A stretch of 64,000 nt of DNA. Origin: Firmicutes bacterium UBA3572. Lineage in GTDB: Bacteria; Bacillota; Desulfotomaculia; Desulfotomaculales; Desulforudaceae. This document shows, piece by piece, positions 8,891 to 17,037 of this stretch. The notes beneath the pieces are model-generated. The model was not told the origin of the DNA. It saw nothing but the letters and a program-made list of their open reading frames with translations, and ran no database searches. The translations under genes and the position numbers were made by a program. How positions within the stretch are numbered: the first letter of the stretch is position 1; every line of letters starts with the position of its first letter. The stretch is from positions 44,987 to 108,986 of the forward strand of contig DFNH01000034.1 in the NCBI GenBank assembly GCA_002375985.1. Reading direction: 5' to 3'.

Positions 8891-9331
8891 TTGTCCCTTG
8901 AGGCACAATTAGTGGTTTTTGCGGTTTCCTTGGCCATCGGGCTCGGGGCCGGATTCCTTTTTGACTGCTACCGGGCGGTTGGGGTCAACCGGAAGCTCGG
9001 CCGGCTGGTAACCGGTCTCGGCGATCTCCTCATCTGGTGCGCCTTAACCCTGGTGGTGTTTGGTCTTTTGCTCCTGGTCAACTGGGGTGAGGTGCGCTGG
9101 TACATTCTGGTGGGTTTGGGGCTGGGTGCCCTGGTTTACTACCGGACCATGTCCCGGCGCGGCCTGGTGTTCTGGAGACACGGCTTTGTCCTTGGCGGAC
9201 GTGTTGCCCGGTTTCTGGTCAGGCCGCTTGAATTCGCTTGGAGAATGGTAACCAAGCCTTTCGGCTTGGTTTTACGCGTGCTCTCAGGATTGCGGTCCAA
9301 ATTGGGGCGTGCGACCAAACCCTCCGAGTAA
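8891..9331 (+). CDS. yabQ: Spore cortex protein YabQ
   Basis: Membrane protein required for spore cortex formation. About 146 residues with the family N terminus LSLEAQLVVFAVSLAIGLGAG, then FLFDCYR, and three predicted membrane segments (roughly 5-27, 45-65 and 67-87), followed by a basic cytoplasmic tail. I prefer the TTG at 8891, preceded by AAAGGGG, because it reproduces the family start; an in-frame TTG at 8864 would add nine residues. It follows yabP by about 35 bases. In Bacillus divIC is next; here three other genes intervene. Confidence 0.9.
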   Translation: MSLEAQLVVFAVSLAIGLGAGFLFDCYRAVGVNRKLGRLVTGLGDLLIWCALTLVVFGLLLLVNWGEVRWYILVGLGLGALVYYRTMSRRGLVFWRHGFVLGGRVARFLVRPLEFAWRMVTKPFGLVLRVLSGLRSKLGRATKPSE

Positions 9332-9372
9332 ATCATAAATACCCGTATCGTATAAAAAAGTCAGGAAAATCG

Positions 9373-9738
9373 TCAGTTTCGTTTTGGCCGCTTGGTAGTG
9401 GAGTGTGGTTTTGGCCGGAGCGGGCGTGGCGACTCTAAAAGCTTCAGGCGGGTTCCAAACACCGCGCCCACCAGGGCGGACAGCGCGATGGGCACCCAAA
9501 TGTTCACTATCACCGTAAGGTCGGTAACCCCTTCACGGTAAGCCAGGTACCAACTGATTATGAAACCGCCCAGGGGAGGTACCAGGCTCAACAACATCTT
9601 TCTGCGGGGTGCCAGGATGGCTACCAGCAGCCCGAACAGACCCGCAACCAGCCACACGAGCAGTGCCGACTCCTGCCTGTCGGCGGCCAGGTAGAGCAGC
9701 GCGCTGGCGAAAGCCAGGAATATAACCAACTGCCACAC
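9373..9738 (-). CDS. Hypothetical four-helix membrane protein
   Basis: Unrecognised 121-residue protein. It reads as four hydrophobic helices (about 3-17, 26-42, 48-66 and 76-97), with short polar loops and a basic, proline-rich C-terminal tail ending in KRPKRN. Start is GTG, with AAGGAGGT seven bases upstream. It is transcribed against the sporulation cluster and lies 36 bases downstream of another small reverse-strand membrane gene, so the two are probably co-transcribed. Its function is unknown. Confidence 0.75.
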   Translation of the reverse strand: MWQLVIFLAFASALLYLAADRQESALLVWLVAGLFGLLVAILAPRRKMLLSLVPPLGGFIISWYLAYREGVTDLTVIVNIWVPIALSALVGAVFGTRLKLLESPRPLRPKPHSTTKRPKRN

Positions 9739-9774
9739 AATGGGACCTCCTTATCCAACCTTACTTGTGGTTTG

Positions 9775-10032
9775 CTACTTGCGGCCCGCCAACCAGCGCC
9801 AGGCCGCGTACAAAAGTCCGGTGCCTACGGCCGCCAGCAGTACCAGAATGCCAACGGTTACGACCAGGCACAAAGCCGCCATGCCGGCAACCAGCCATAG
9901 TATTAACCATAAACCGGACCTCGGCCGGGCGACGGTGGCCGAATAAACGAAGTAACGGGTGGAGTGTCTCTCCGGAACGCGTTCCACGATCACTTTCGGT
10001 TCCTGTTTCTCTCGGTTGTTTTCGCCGTGCAT
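9775..10032 (-). CDS. Hypothetical membrane protein with charged N terminus
   Basis: Unrecognised 85-residue protein. Residues 1-38 are highly charged (MHGENNREKQEPKVIVERVP...), followed by one long or two short membrane helices (about 40-78) and a short basic tail WRWLAGRK. ATG start with AAGGAGGAG about nine bases upstream. It is first of a two-gene reverse unit with the 121-residue membrane gene, and diverges from the HTH gene about 185 bases away. The shared intergenic region contains TTACAAT on the minus strand as a possible -10 element. Confidence 0.75.
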   Translation of the reverse strand: MHGENNREKQEPKVIVERVPERHSTRYFVYSATVARPRSGLWLILWLVAGMAALCLVVTVGILVLLAAVGTGLLYAAWRWLAGRK

Positions 10033-10191
10033 GACCTAAAGCTCCTCCTTTATTTTTATTTTATTGCCCGCCTTCTCCTCACCATTGTAACAGTTATCCG
10101 ACTTTCGCTCAGTTTTTTTCTGCCCTCCGGCAGGAAAATTTTTGCGGCCGGCGAAAAAGCATGCTTAGTTTGTACTAATATTGTACACAAC

Positions 10192-10201
10192 TTGTGGATA
10201 A
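10192..10201. promoter_or_regulatory. Perfect DnaA-box sequence upstream of HTH gene
   Basis: TTGTGGATAA is the reverse complement of a consensus DnaA box TTATCCACA with one extra base. It lies 17-26 bases before the start codon of the HTH gene, preceded by the palindrome TTGTACACAA at 10181-10190. DnaA control is inference. Confidence 0.35.
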
Positions 10202-10217
10202 AGCCGGGGACAACGGG

Positions 10218-10478
10218 ATGCAAATAGAGATTCGGGGGGCCGAACGTCTCAGCTTTCGTGAGCGGCAGGTGGTGGCCCTCAAGGAATTAGGGTATACAAA
10301 CGGCCAGGTGGCGCGAAGGCTGGGCTTGAGTCCCAGTACCGTAGCCACCCTGTTCAACCGTGCCCGCACCAAGGGGTATCAGGTGGTGCTTGTTCTTGGA
10401 GGCGACCCCCTGGGTATTTTCGGCGCTGAGGAGGATGAAGCGCATGCAGACGGCGGTGCCGAAGAAACGGAGGTTTAA
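10218..10478 (+). CDS. Small HTH protein, sigma-70 region 4/LuxR-like
   Basis: Likely DNA-binding protein of 86 residues. Residues 10-50 (LSFRERQVVALKELGYTNGQ, then VARRLGLSPSTVATLFNRAR) form a helix-turn-helix of the sigma region 4/LuxR type, and the acidic C-terminal tail EEDEAHADGGAEETEV looks disordered. I chose the ATG at 10218; an upstream in-frame GTG lies inside a DnaA-box-like sequence. Its 3' end overlaps the divIC start by about 35 bases, implying coupling. Specific target unknown. Confidence 0.8.
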   Translation: MQIEIRGAERLSFRERQVVALKELGYTNGQVARRLGLSPSTVATLFNRARTKGYQVVLVLGGDPLGIFGAEEDEAHADGGAEETEV

Positions 10479-10791
10479 CCCGCTCAACAGTAGATTCCTT
10501 ATTCTGTTGATGATCATTCTGTTGGTCTACTTTGCCGTGTCGCTGGGATTTCAACTGCATAAACTCTGGGCCATGCAAGAATCAATAGTAGAAATGGAAG
10601 CGCAGGTTATGGAATTGCGTCAGCATAACGCGCGCCTTTGGGAACGTTTGGCCGCCCTTGAGTCTGAAAGTTATATCGAGGAGACGGCTCGGGACCGCCT
10701 CGGCTTGATCCGGCCCGGCGAGACGCGGATCGTTCCCGTGTTGCCGGAACAAGACGGTTACGCGCCGATAGAACGAAATATCCAAGATTAG
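10444..10791 (+). CDS. divIC: Cell division protein DivIC/FtsB
   Basis: Bitopic septum protein that works with FtsL and DivIB in the divisome. About 115 residues: basic cytoplasmic N terminus (QTAVPKKRRFNPLNSR), one membrane helix (about 19-40), a coiled coil (about 43-75, with KLWAMQESIVEMEAQVMELR), and the conserved tail IEETARDRLGLIRPGET. The start at 10444 is nine bases after GAGGAGG; ATG 10435 is possible but too close to that site. In Bacillus divIC follows yabQ; here the membrane pair and HTH gene intervene. Confidence 0.88.
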   Translation: MQTAVPKKRRFNPLNSRFLILLMIILLVYFAVSLGFQLHKLWAMQESIVEMEAQVMELRQHNARLWERLAALESESYIEETARDRLGLIRPGETRIVPVLPEQDGYAPIERNIQD

Positions 10792-10847
10792 CTGTCCCAA
10801 AGAGGATCTTTTGCTCCGGGGGCGAATGGGTTAATCGGAGAGGGGGC

Positions 10848-11009
10848 ATGCGCTTGATGACCATTAGGGAACCTAAGGCCTATACACCTACCCTGAAGAT
10901 CAGGGTACGCCGGACCCTGGGTTTCACCTTGGGCGTACTGGCGCTGGCCTGGCTAGATCTCCGCTATCATTTTCTTCCCAGGCTGACCGGAAGGTTTCGA
11001 AAACGGTAA
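10848..11009 (+). CDS. Small single-helix membrane protein
   Basis: A 53-residue reading frame with an excellent ribosome site (GGAGAGGGGG, then ATG). It encodes a basic N terminus, one hydrophobic helix (about 27-38, LGFTLGVLALAWLDL) and a basic C terminus (LTGRFRKR). It lies 57 bases after divIC and has no recognisable family. Support is the ribosome site, the TM topology and the position between divIC and the convergent hisG terminator; conservation could not be tested. Confidence 0.5.
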   Translation: MRLMTIREPKAYTPTLKIRVRRTLGFTLGVLALAWLDLRYHFLPRLTGRFRKR

Positions 11010-11078
11010 AGCGCGGGGAACGGGCGTTGACTACAAGTTGACTACAATATCGCAATCCAGAATTCGGATATGGAAGAA

Positions 11079-11102
11079 AACCTCCGGGGGCAACCGGAGG
11101 TT
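11079..11102 (-). terminator. Intrinsic terminator of hisG
   Basis: Nine-base arms AACCTCCGG and CCGGAGGTT flank a six-base loop. Read on the minus strand the stem is followed by TTCTTCC, making it a terminator for hisG, 45 bases after its stop. It also separates hisG from the convergent divIC side. Confidence 0.75.
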
Positions 11103-11147
11103 CTGCCGTCGTAAGGACAGGGGGGAAAGGGGTGTGCCTGCTGGGAG

Positions 11148-12020
11148 TCAGGGGATGACCTTATTCAGCGGGTACTCGATGATGTCTTGGGCGCCGGCGC
11201 GTTTGAGATTCGGAATCAGATCCCGCGCCTGCTGTTCGTCCAGGATGGTCTCGATGGCCACCCAGTCACTATTGAAAAGTTGGGACACGGTGGGTTGTTT
11301 CATCGCCGGGAGTACCTGCAAGACTTCGGCGATCCGTTCCCCCGGTACGTTCATTTTGAGCCCCACCATGCCTTCGGCCCGAAGGGCACCGGTCAACAGC
11401 ACGGCCAGGTTCTGCAGTTTCTCCCGCTTCCAGGGGTCCTTCCAGGCCGTCCGGTTGGCGTGCAGCTTCGTGGTCGACTCCAATATGGTGGCGATAGCCC
11501 GCAGGTTGTTCGCGCGTAGCGAACTGCCCGTTTCGGTCAAATCGGCGATGGCGTCGACCAGGTTGGGTACCTTTACCTCGGTGGCGCCGTAGGAATACTC
11601 CACGGTGGCCTGAACGCCTTGCGCGGCCAAGTACCGGCGGGTAACGTTGACCAGTTCGGTGGCGATCCGCTTGCCCTGCAGGTCCCGTACCTCCCGGATG
11701 TCACTGTCGTTGGCTACGGCCAGCACCAGGCGCACCGGCCGTGCCGACCGCTTGCTGTAAACCAGGTCGGTGACCTCGACCACATCGGCCTCGTTTTCGA
11801 GAATCCAGTCCAAGCCGCTCAAGCCCGCGTCCAACACGCCCTCGTGTACGTAGCGGGGGATTTCCTGGGCCCGCATGAGCAGGATCTCCAGTTCAGGGTC
11901 GTTTACCGTGGGGTAATAGGACCGCGCATTGACGTGCAGGTGATAGCCTGCCTTTCTAAACAAAAGAAAGGTTTTTTCTTGCAGGCTTCCCTTCGGTAAT
12001 CCCAAGCGCAGTTTTTTCAC
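11148..12020 (-). CDS. hisG: ATP phosphoribosyltransferase, long form
   Basis: First step of histidine synthesis: ATP plus PRPP gives phosphoribosyl-ATP. About 290 residues, the long HisG form with the two-lobed catalytic domain (about 1-210, LRLGLPKGSL, DAGLSGLDWI) and the C-terminal ACT-like regulatory domain (about 215-290, MVGLKMNVPGERIAEVLQVL) that confers histidine feedback. This form does not need HisZ. Start is GTG, eight bases after GAGGAGG. It stands alone on the minus strand; no other his gene is in the window. Divergent from ppx. Confidence 0.95.
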   Translation of the reverse strand: MKKLRLGLPKGSLQEKTFLLFRKAGYHLHVNARSYYPTVNDPELEILLMRAQEIPRYVHEGVLDAGLSGLDWILENEADVVEVTDLVYSKRSARPVRLVLAVANDSDIREVRDLQGKRIATELVNVTRRYLAAQGVQATVEYSYGATEVKVPNLVDAIADLTETGSSLRANNLRAIATILESTTKLHANRTAWKDPWKREKLQNLAVLLTGALRAEGMVGLKMNVPGERIAEVLQVLPAMKQPTVSQLFNSDWVAIETILDEQQARDLIPNLKRAGAQDIIEYPLNKVIP

Positions 12021-12096
12021 CAGTAGTCCTCCTCGGGCATTGGTTGGTATTTGCGAACACATGCTTATGTATACCGGAAAACGGTGCCACCGTCAA

Positions 12097-12105
12097 TGGT
12101 ATAAT
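12097..12105 (+). promoter_or_regulatory. Extended -10 element before ppx
   Basis: TGGTATAAT is a perfect extended -10 (TGnTATAAT) but has no good -35. Its expected start of transcription, near 12112, falls on the annotated ppx ATG, so either ppx starts downstream or the element is not used. Confidence 0.4.
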
Positions 12106-12109
12106 CGGC

Positions 12110-13054
12110 ATGCAACACAACGGAAGAAAGGGGGCGGAGGCGACGGTCGGGGTAATTGATATCGGTACCAATTCGACGCGGTTGTTGGTCGGGCGGGTGC
12201 ATCCCGGGCCGCGGCTGGAGGTGCTGAAAACGGAGGTGGTAACCACCCGCCTGGGCGAGAATCTGGCGGGTGGCGTCTTGCTGGCGCGGGCCATGGCCCG
12301 CACGGTCGACTGCCTGGTGACCTACCGGACGATTCTCAAGGCGTACGGGGTGGACAAACCGCTGGTGGTCGCCACCGCCGCGGTCCGGGAGGCCACCAAC
12401 CGCGCTAATTTCCTGGACCTGGTGCGGGAGAAGGCCGGTTGGGAAGTCAGGGTGCTTTCCGGACCGGAGGAGGCCTGGTACACTTATCTGGGCGTGCTAG
12501 CCGGCCTGGATACGTTGCCAGAGGAGACCGTCGTGGTGGACGTGGGCGGCGGCAGCACCGAGTTTGTTTGGTTGGCTGATGGTAGCCCGGTATGCCGGAG
12601 CCTGCTGCTGGGTGCCGTACGGATGACCGAGCAGCGCTACTCCGACGCCGAAATGGCCGCCCTGGTAGCCCCGGTGGCCGCGGAGTTGGCCGAACGACCA
12701 AAGGAAAGGCGGCTGGTGGGGGTGGGCGGTACGGTGACTACCCTGGCGGCCCTGCATCAGCGGCTGGTGATCTACGACCCGGACCGGGTGCATGGGTACC
12801 GCCTGCGCCTGGAGGAGGTCGCGCGCCTGGCGGAGGTGCTGGAAACATCCACCATTGAGGAGCGCAAACGCCTGCCGGGACTGCAACCGGAACGGGCGGA
12901 CATCATCCCGGCCGGGGCGCGCATCGTGGCCACCGTCATGCGGGTCCTGGCGGTGCCGGAAATAACCGTTAGCGAAGCCGACATTCTTCACGGACTGGCC
13001 CTTTACGGCCGTGCCGGTGTCGAAACAAAAAGCCCAGACCACCACCAAATCTGA
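12110..13054 (+). CDS. ppx: Exopolyphosphatase/guanosine pentaphosphatase
   Basis: Ppx/GppA family enzyme of the actin/Hsp70 ATPase fold, predicted to hydrolyse polyphosphate or pppGpp. About 314 residues; phosphate-1 motif GVIDIGTNSTRLLVG, catalytic-glutamate region AAVREATN, phosphate-2 motif VVVDVGGGSTEFVW, and VGGTVTTLAAL further on. It lacks the C-terminal HD-like domain of long GppA, like the short Firmicute forms. The ATG at 12110 is the only ordinary in-frame start near the fold, yet a ribosome site (GAAAGGGGGCGGAGG) lies downstream of it, so the true start is uncertain. spoIIE follows after 60 bases. Confidence 0.92.
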   Translation: MQHNGRKGAEATVGVIDIGTNSTRLLVGRVHPGPRLEVLKTEVVTTRLGENLAGGVLLARAMARTVDCLVTYRTILKAYGVDKPLVVATAAVREATNRANFLDLVREKAGWEVRVLSGPEEAWYTYLGVLAGLDTLPEETVVVDVGGGSTEFVWLADGSPVCRSLLLGAVRMTEQRYSDAEMAALVAPVAAELAERPKERRLVGVGGTVTTLAALHQRLVIYDPDRVHGYRLRLEEVARLAEVLETSTIEERKRLPGLQPERADIIPAGARIVATVMRVLAVPEITVSEADILHGLALYGRAGVETKSPDHHQI

Positions 13055-13083
13055 CATGGATCTCCCGGAAGGTGTATTACAAT
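13018..13083 (+). promoter_or_regulatory. Spo0A-type spoIIE promoter with 21-bp spacer
   Basis: CTGACA at 13051-13056 and TACAAT at 13078-13083 are separated by 21 bases, far from the usual 17. Bacillus spoIIE has the same unusual spacing, which makes sigma-A polymerase depend on Spo0A. A consensus 0A box TGTCGAA lies at 13018-13024, 26 bases upstream of the -35. The expected transcript starts near 13090, 24 bases before the spoIIE GTG. The region overlaps the end of ppx. Confidence 0.65.
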
Positions 13084-13113
13084 TAACCTAAATTCCATGT
13101 TCTGGGAGTTGGT

Positions 13114-15537
13114 GTGGTGGTCCAGTATTCGAAGGCTTACAGGGCACCGTACAAGGACCGGGAATGGGCCGGTGTAGACCTACCCCGCCGCAGGCCGCGG
13201 CGCCCGGTCGGTCGCGCGGGTTTGGTGAGGGCCCTGGAGTTGCCGCACTGGCAGATGCTGGGGCTTATCATTTTGGCCTTTTTTCTGGGACGGGCGGTGT
13301 TGCTGGGGGAACTCAGTCCTTTTGTGATTGCCTTTGCGGCCGTGGCCGTTTATCTATACGGTGTCCGCGGCTGGCTCGTGACCGGGGCCGGCCTGGCCGG
13401 GCAGGCCACGGTGTTGGACACGGCGGGAATTGGCCCGGTTTTTCTGGTGCTCCTGGCGGTGGGGCTCGGTATGCGCACCATTCCTTCCGATTTCCAACGG
13501 CCCCAATTGGCGGTGGCCGTTTTGGCCGCTACGGCGACGATTGTAATCAAGGGTACCTATCTCGCCTTTTCCGGGGCGGTACTTTACGATTTCGTGGCCT
13601 TTTTTTTCGAGAGTCTGCTGGCGGGAGTATTCGCCTACGTGTTTTTAGCGGCACTGTCGCCGCGTACCCGTCCGGTGGCGGCGGAGGAGTTCGGCTGTGT
13701 ATTGGTCCTGCTGGCCGCGGCGTTGGCCGGCACCGGCAACCTGGGATACGGACTGCTGACCCTGCACGGGCTGGTTAGCAAGTTTGTTATCCTGCTGGCC
13801 GCTTTTTTGGGAGGGGCCGGGCGTGGCGCGGCCGGGGGCGCGGTGGTAGGAATTATTCCGGGTATCGCCTATACGGTGGCGCCGGCGGTCGTGGGAGTGT
13901 ATGCGTTTGCCGGATTTCTGGGCGGAATTTTTCGCCGTTTCGGCAAACCGGGGGTGGCGGCCGGCTTCATCTTGGGCAACATCACCCTTGCCGTTTACGT
14001 CGGGGAATACCAGGAACTGGCGCGGGTTTTGGCCGAAGCCGGGGCAGCCGCGGTTCTCTTCGCCCTAATGCCGCCAAAGTGGCTGGAAAGTCTGCAGTCC
14101 CTGGCCCCTGCCGGTGTGCTGGGTTCGGGTGTCCGGGAGGAGCGGGTGCAGGAACTGGTGAAAAGCCGCGTGCGCAGTTGGGCACGCATGTTTTCCGAGC
14201 TGGCCCGCACCTTCGCCACGGCATCTCCCGCCGGATTGGAGTCGGGCGGCGAAAAGCCGCTTAGGGAATTGTTGCACGAGATCAAGGTGCGCATCTGTCA
14301 GGATTGCAACCTGTACCGTGGCTGTTGGGAACGCGATCCCGCACAGGCCGACCGCGCGTTTATGGAAACGCTTGCCCGGCTCGAGGCCGCCGGACGGGTT
14401 GGCCCCGAAGACTTCCCGGCGGATGTCCGCCGCAAGTGCCTGCGGCTGAAAGAGATGGCCGTGGCCCTCACTTGCTTGTACGAGACCTACCGGGTGAATC
14501 AGTACTGGTATCGCCGGTTAGCGGAAAGCCGGGAAGTGGTCTCGGAGAACCTGCGCGGCCTGTCCCGGATCATGCACAACCTGTCCGCCGAGTTATGCCA
14601 CAGTGTCGAGCGGGCCGACCAAGTCCATGCGCTGCTGCGGCGGCAGTTCCGGGAATTGGATGTGCCGGTGCTGCGGCTCGACGCCCGTCACCGGGACGAC
14701 GACCGGCTGGAGATCACCGTCACCCGGTCGTCTTGCCGGGGCGAGATGGCTTGTTACTATGTGGTGGCGCCGGTAGTTTCCCGGGTGGTCGGACAGCCCT
14801 TTGCGGTGGTGGATACCAGTTGTACCCGGGAGGAAGACGGCCCCGAATGCACCTTCCGGCTGCGTCCGGCGCTGCGCTTCCGGGTAGCGGTGGGTATGGC
14901 CCAGGTGGGGAAGGGTGGTAGCACCGTTTCCGGGGATACCGCCTCCTATCTGGAGTTGGCGGACGGAAAGTTCGCCCTCCTGTTAAGCGACGGTATGGGC
15001 GTGGGCCGTCAGGCTGCCCTGGAATCCAGTACCACCGTTTCGCTACTGGAACACATGTTCAGGGCCGGTTTCGGCAAAGACATCGCGGTGAAAACGGTGA
15101 ATGCCATCCTGCTCTTGCGGGCACCCGACGAAAGCTTTGCCACCGTGGACTTGGCGGTGGTCGATCTTTACACCGGCCAGACCGAGTTCGTCAAGATCGG
15201 GGCGGCGCCCAGTTTCATCGTGGGGGCCGGCACCGTAAGCCTGGTCGAGGGTGAGTCCCTGCCCGTGGGCATCGTCCGGGAGATCGAATACTCGGTGGTG
15301 GTACGGAAACTGGCGGCGGGTGATCTACTAGTGTTGGTGAGCGACGGGGTGCTCGACGCTTACCGGGGTCCGCTGGAGAAGGAGACCTGGCTGGGTGAAC
15401 TTTTGCGTGACTTGCCCCGCACTAATCCGCAACAGACCGCGGACATGGTGCTGCAGCAGGCCCGCCGGGCGGCCGGAGGCAGCGTGCCCGACGACATGAC
15501 CGTACTGGTGGGCCGCATTGAGGATGTGCCTTCCTGA
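13114..15537 (+). CDS. spoIIE: Stage II sporulation protein E (SpoIIE)
   Basis: Polytopic membrane PP2C phosphatase that dephosphorylates SpoIIAA to activate sigma-F in the forespore and takes part in polar septation. The 807-residue protein has a basic N terminus, about ten membrane helices (roughly 50-330), a central FtsZ-interacting/regulatory region with cysteines (DCNLYRGCWERDP near 400), and a C-terminal PP2C/SpoIIE domain (about 595-805, ALLLSDGMGVGRQAALESS and LLVLVSDGVLDAYRG). It starts at GTG after TGGGAG. Length is normal. Confidence 0.96.
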   Translation: MVVQYSKAYRAPYKDREWAGVDLPRRRPRRPVGRAGLVRALELPHWQMLGLIILAFFLGRAVLLGELSPFVIAFAAVAVYLYGVRGWLVTGAGLAGQATVLDTAGIGPVFLVLLAVGLGMRTIPSDFQRPQLAVAVLAATATIVIKGTYLAFSGAVLYDFVAFFFESLLAGVFAYVFLAALSPRTRPVAAEEFGCVLVLLAAALAGTGNLGYGLLTLHGLVSKFVILLAAFLGGAGRGAAGGAVVGIIPGIAYTVAPAVVGVYAFAGFLGGIFRRFGKPGVAAGFILGNITLAVYVGEYQELARVLAEAGAAAVLFALMPPKWLESLQSLAPAGVLGSGVREERVQELVKSRVRSWARMFSELARTFATASPAGLESGGEKPLRELLHEIKVRICQDCNLYRGCWERDPAQADRAFMETLARLEAAGRVGPEDFPADVRRKCLRLKEMAVALTCLYETYRVNQYWYRRLAESREVVSENLRGLSRIMHNLSAELCHSVERADQVHALLRRQFRELDVPVLRLDARHRDDDRLEITVTRSSCRGEMACYYVVAPVVSRVVGQPFAVVDTSCTREEDGPECTFRLRPALRFRVAVGMAQVGKGGSTVSGDTASYLELADGKFALLLSDGMGVGRQAALESSTTVSLLEHMFRAGFGKDIAVKTVNAILLLRAPDESFATVDLAVVDLYTGQTEFVKIGAAPSFIVGAGTVSLVEGESLPVGIVREIEYSVVVRKLAAGDLLVLVSDGVLDAYRGPLEKETWLGELLRDLPRTNPQQTADMVLQQARRAAGGSVPDDMTVLVGRIEDVPS

Positions 15538-15551
15538 GGCAGGGAAAACGA

Positions 15552-15601
15552 CACCCACGTGGAAATCTTACGAAAGAAGTTTGCTTTTTCGGACGTGGGT
15601 G
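15552..15601 (+). repeat. Inverted repeat immediately before the tilS start
   Basis: CACCCACGT at 15552-15560 and ACGTGGGTG at 15593-15601 are perfect inverted arms of nine bases separated by 32 bases. The right arm ends five bases before the tilS GTG and covers the only G-rich stretch that could serve as its ribosome site. Confidence 0.6.
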
Positions 15602-15606
15602 ACTAA

Positions 15607-17037
15607 GTGACTAAGACGGTGGATTTAAAAGCCAGGGTTGAGGGTTTCGTGCGCCAGCACCGGTTGGTTTCCCCCGGCATGCGGGTGCTGGTGGCCGTTT
15701 CGGGCGGACCGGATTCTGTGGCCCTGCTCGATGTGCTTTACCGTCTACGCCAAACCCTGGATATTTCGCTAACGGTTGCCCACCTGAACCACCGCCTGCG
15801 GGGGGAAGAGGCCGACAACGATGCCCGTTACGTCCGGGAACTGGCCCAAAGATACGGACTGCCCTGTATCCTGGAAGAGTTTGATGTGGCCGCCTACCGG
15901 CAGCGCCACCGCCTCTCCACCCAGCTGGCAGCCCGGGAGATCCGTTACCGTTTTTTCATCCGGGCGGCGCGGGAAACCGGAGCGGCACGGGTGGCGCTGG
16001 GACATCAGGCCGACGACCAGGCCGAGACCATTCTCCACCGCTTCCTCCGGGGTGCCGGACCGGCGGGACTGGCGGGTATGCCTCCCTTGCGGCCACCTTT
16101 CATCCGACCGCTGTTGCCGCTGCGACGCCGGGACATCGAGTTCTACTGCCGGGAACGGGGGCTCAATCCCCGGTACGATGCCTCCAATCTGGATCCGGTT
16201 TACACCAGAAACCGGTTACGGCACCGCCTCATGCCTCTGCTGGAAGCCGAATACAATCCAAATCTGGTCACAAACCTGCTACGCCTGGGGGAGATTTGCC
16301 GCGCGGACAATGCCTGTCTGGACGAATTGGCGGCCAAAGCCTTCCGGCGGGTTGCCCGGCGCATAAACGGCCGGATTGACCTGGACGCGACCGCCCTGGT
16401 CCGGCTTGCCCCGGCACTGGGGCGCCGGGTGGTCCGTTTGGCCTGGTCGGAATTGGCTCCCGCGCGACCGGCGCTGGATTTTGACCACGTGGAAAGGGTG
16501 CTGACCCTGGCCGCGCAAACGGCTGGAGGCCGGCGGCTGGATCTGCCCGGAGGGTTTACCGCCGCCAAACAGGCTGGCCGGGTGGTGCTGGGCCCGAGGT
16601 CTGTGCCGCCCCCAGCCAAGCCGTGGTGTTATGAACTCCGGATTCCCGGCCGAACCCAATTGCCCGCGGTCAACCGCAGCATCACCGCGGAGATCCGGCC
16701 CGCAAAGGATATTTCCCTGCTGAAGCTCGGTCCCGGTTACGCGGTTCTCGACATAGATGCCCTCTCTTTTCCTCTCTACGTCCGGAACCGCAGGCCCGGT
16801 GACGTTTTTGCGCCCCAAGGTGCGGGCGGACGCATGAAACTGAAGGAGTTTCTGATAAACTGTAAAGTGCCGCGGACCGAACGGGACCGGATTCCGCTAG
16901 TTTTTGACCGCGAGGGGCGGTTGGCCTGGGTGGTCGGGTACCGTATCGCCGATTTTTGCAAGTTGGGTCCGGCGAGCCGCACGGCACTGTTGCTGCACGT
17001 GTCACCGACCGGCGCCGGCCGGTTTGAATTGTGTTGA
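15607..17037 (+). CDS. tilS: tRNA(Ile)-lysidine synthase
   Basis: Converts C34 of the tRNA-Ile CAU anticodon to lysidine with ATP and lysine, changing its identity from Met to Ile. The 476-residue protein has the N-type ATP pyrophosphatase domain with P-loop VAVSGGPDSVA (near residue 30), HLNHRLRGEEAD and GHQADDQAET motifs, a central TilS domain, and the C-terminal substrate-binding domain (VRNRRPGDVFAPQGAGGRMK). GTG start with a weak ribosome site that lies in the arm of an inverted repeat. The ftsH promoter overlaps its stop codon. Confidence 0.95.
   Translation: MTKTVDLKARVEGFVRQHRLVSPGMRVLVAVSGGPDSVALLDVLYRLRQTLDISLTVAHLNHRLRGEEADNDARYVRELAQRYGLPCILEEFDVAAYRQRHRLSTQLAAREIRYRFFIRAARETGAARVALGHQADDQAETILHRFLRGAGPAGLAGMPPLRPPFIRPLLPLRRRDIEFYCRERGLNPRYDASNLDPVYTRNRLRHRLMPLLEAEYNPNLVTNLLRLGEICRADNACLDELAAKAFRRVARRINGRIDLDATALVRLAPALGRRVVRLAWSELAPARPALDFDHVERVLTLAAQTAGGRRLDLPGGFTAAKQAGRVVLGPRSVPPPAKPWCYELRIPGRTQLPAVNRSITAEIRPAKDISLLKLGPGYAVLDIDALSFPLYVRNRRPGDVFAPQGAGGRMKLKEFLINCKVPRTERDRIPLVFDREGRLAWVVGYRIADFCKLGPASRTALLLHVSPTGAGRFELC

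Noticed and set aside
11027..11048. Tandem TTGACTACAA as a double -35 promoter
   Set aside because: No matching -10 at a sensible distance and no gene in that direction before the hisG terminator.
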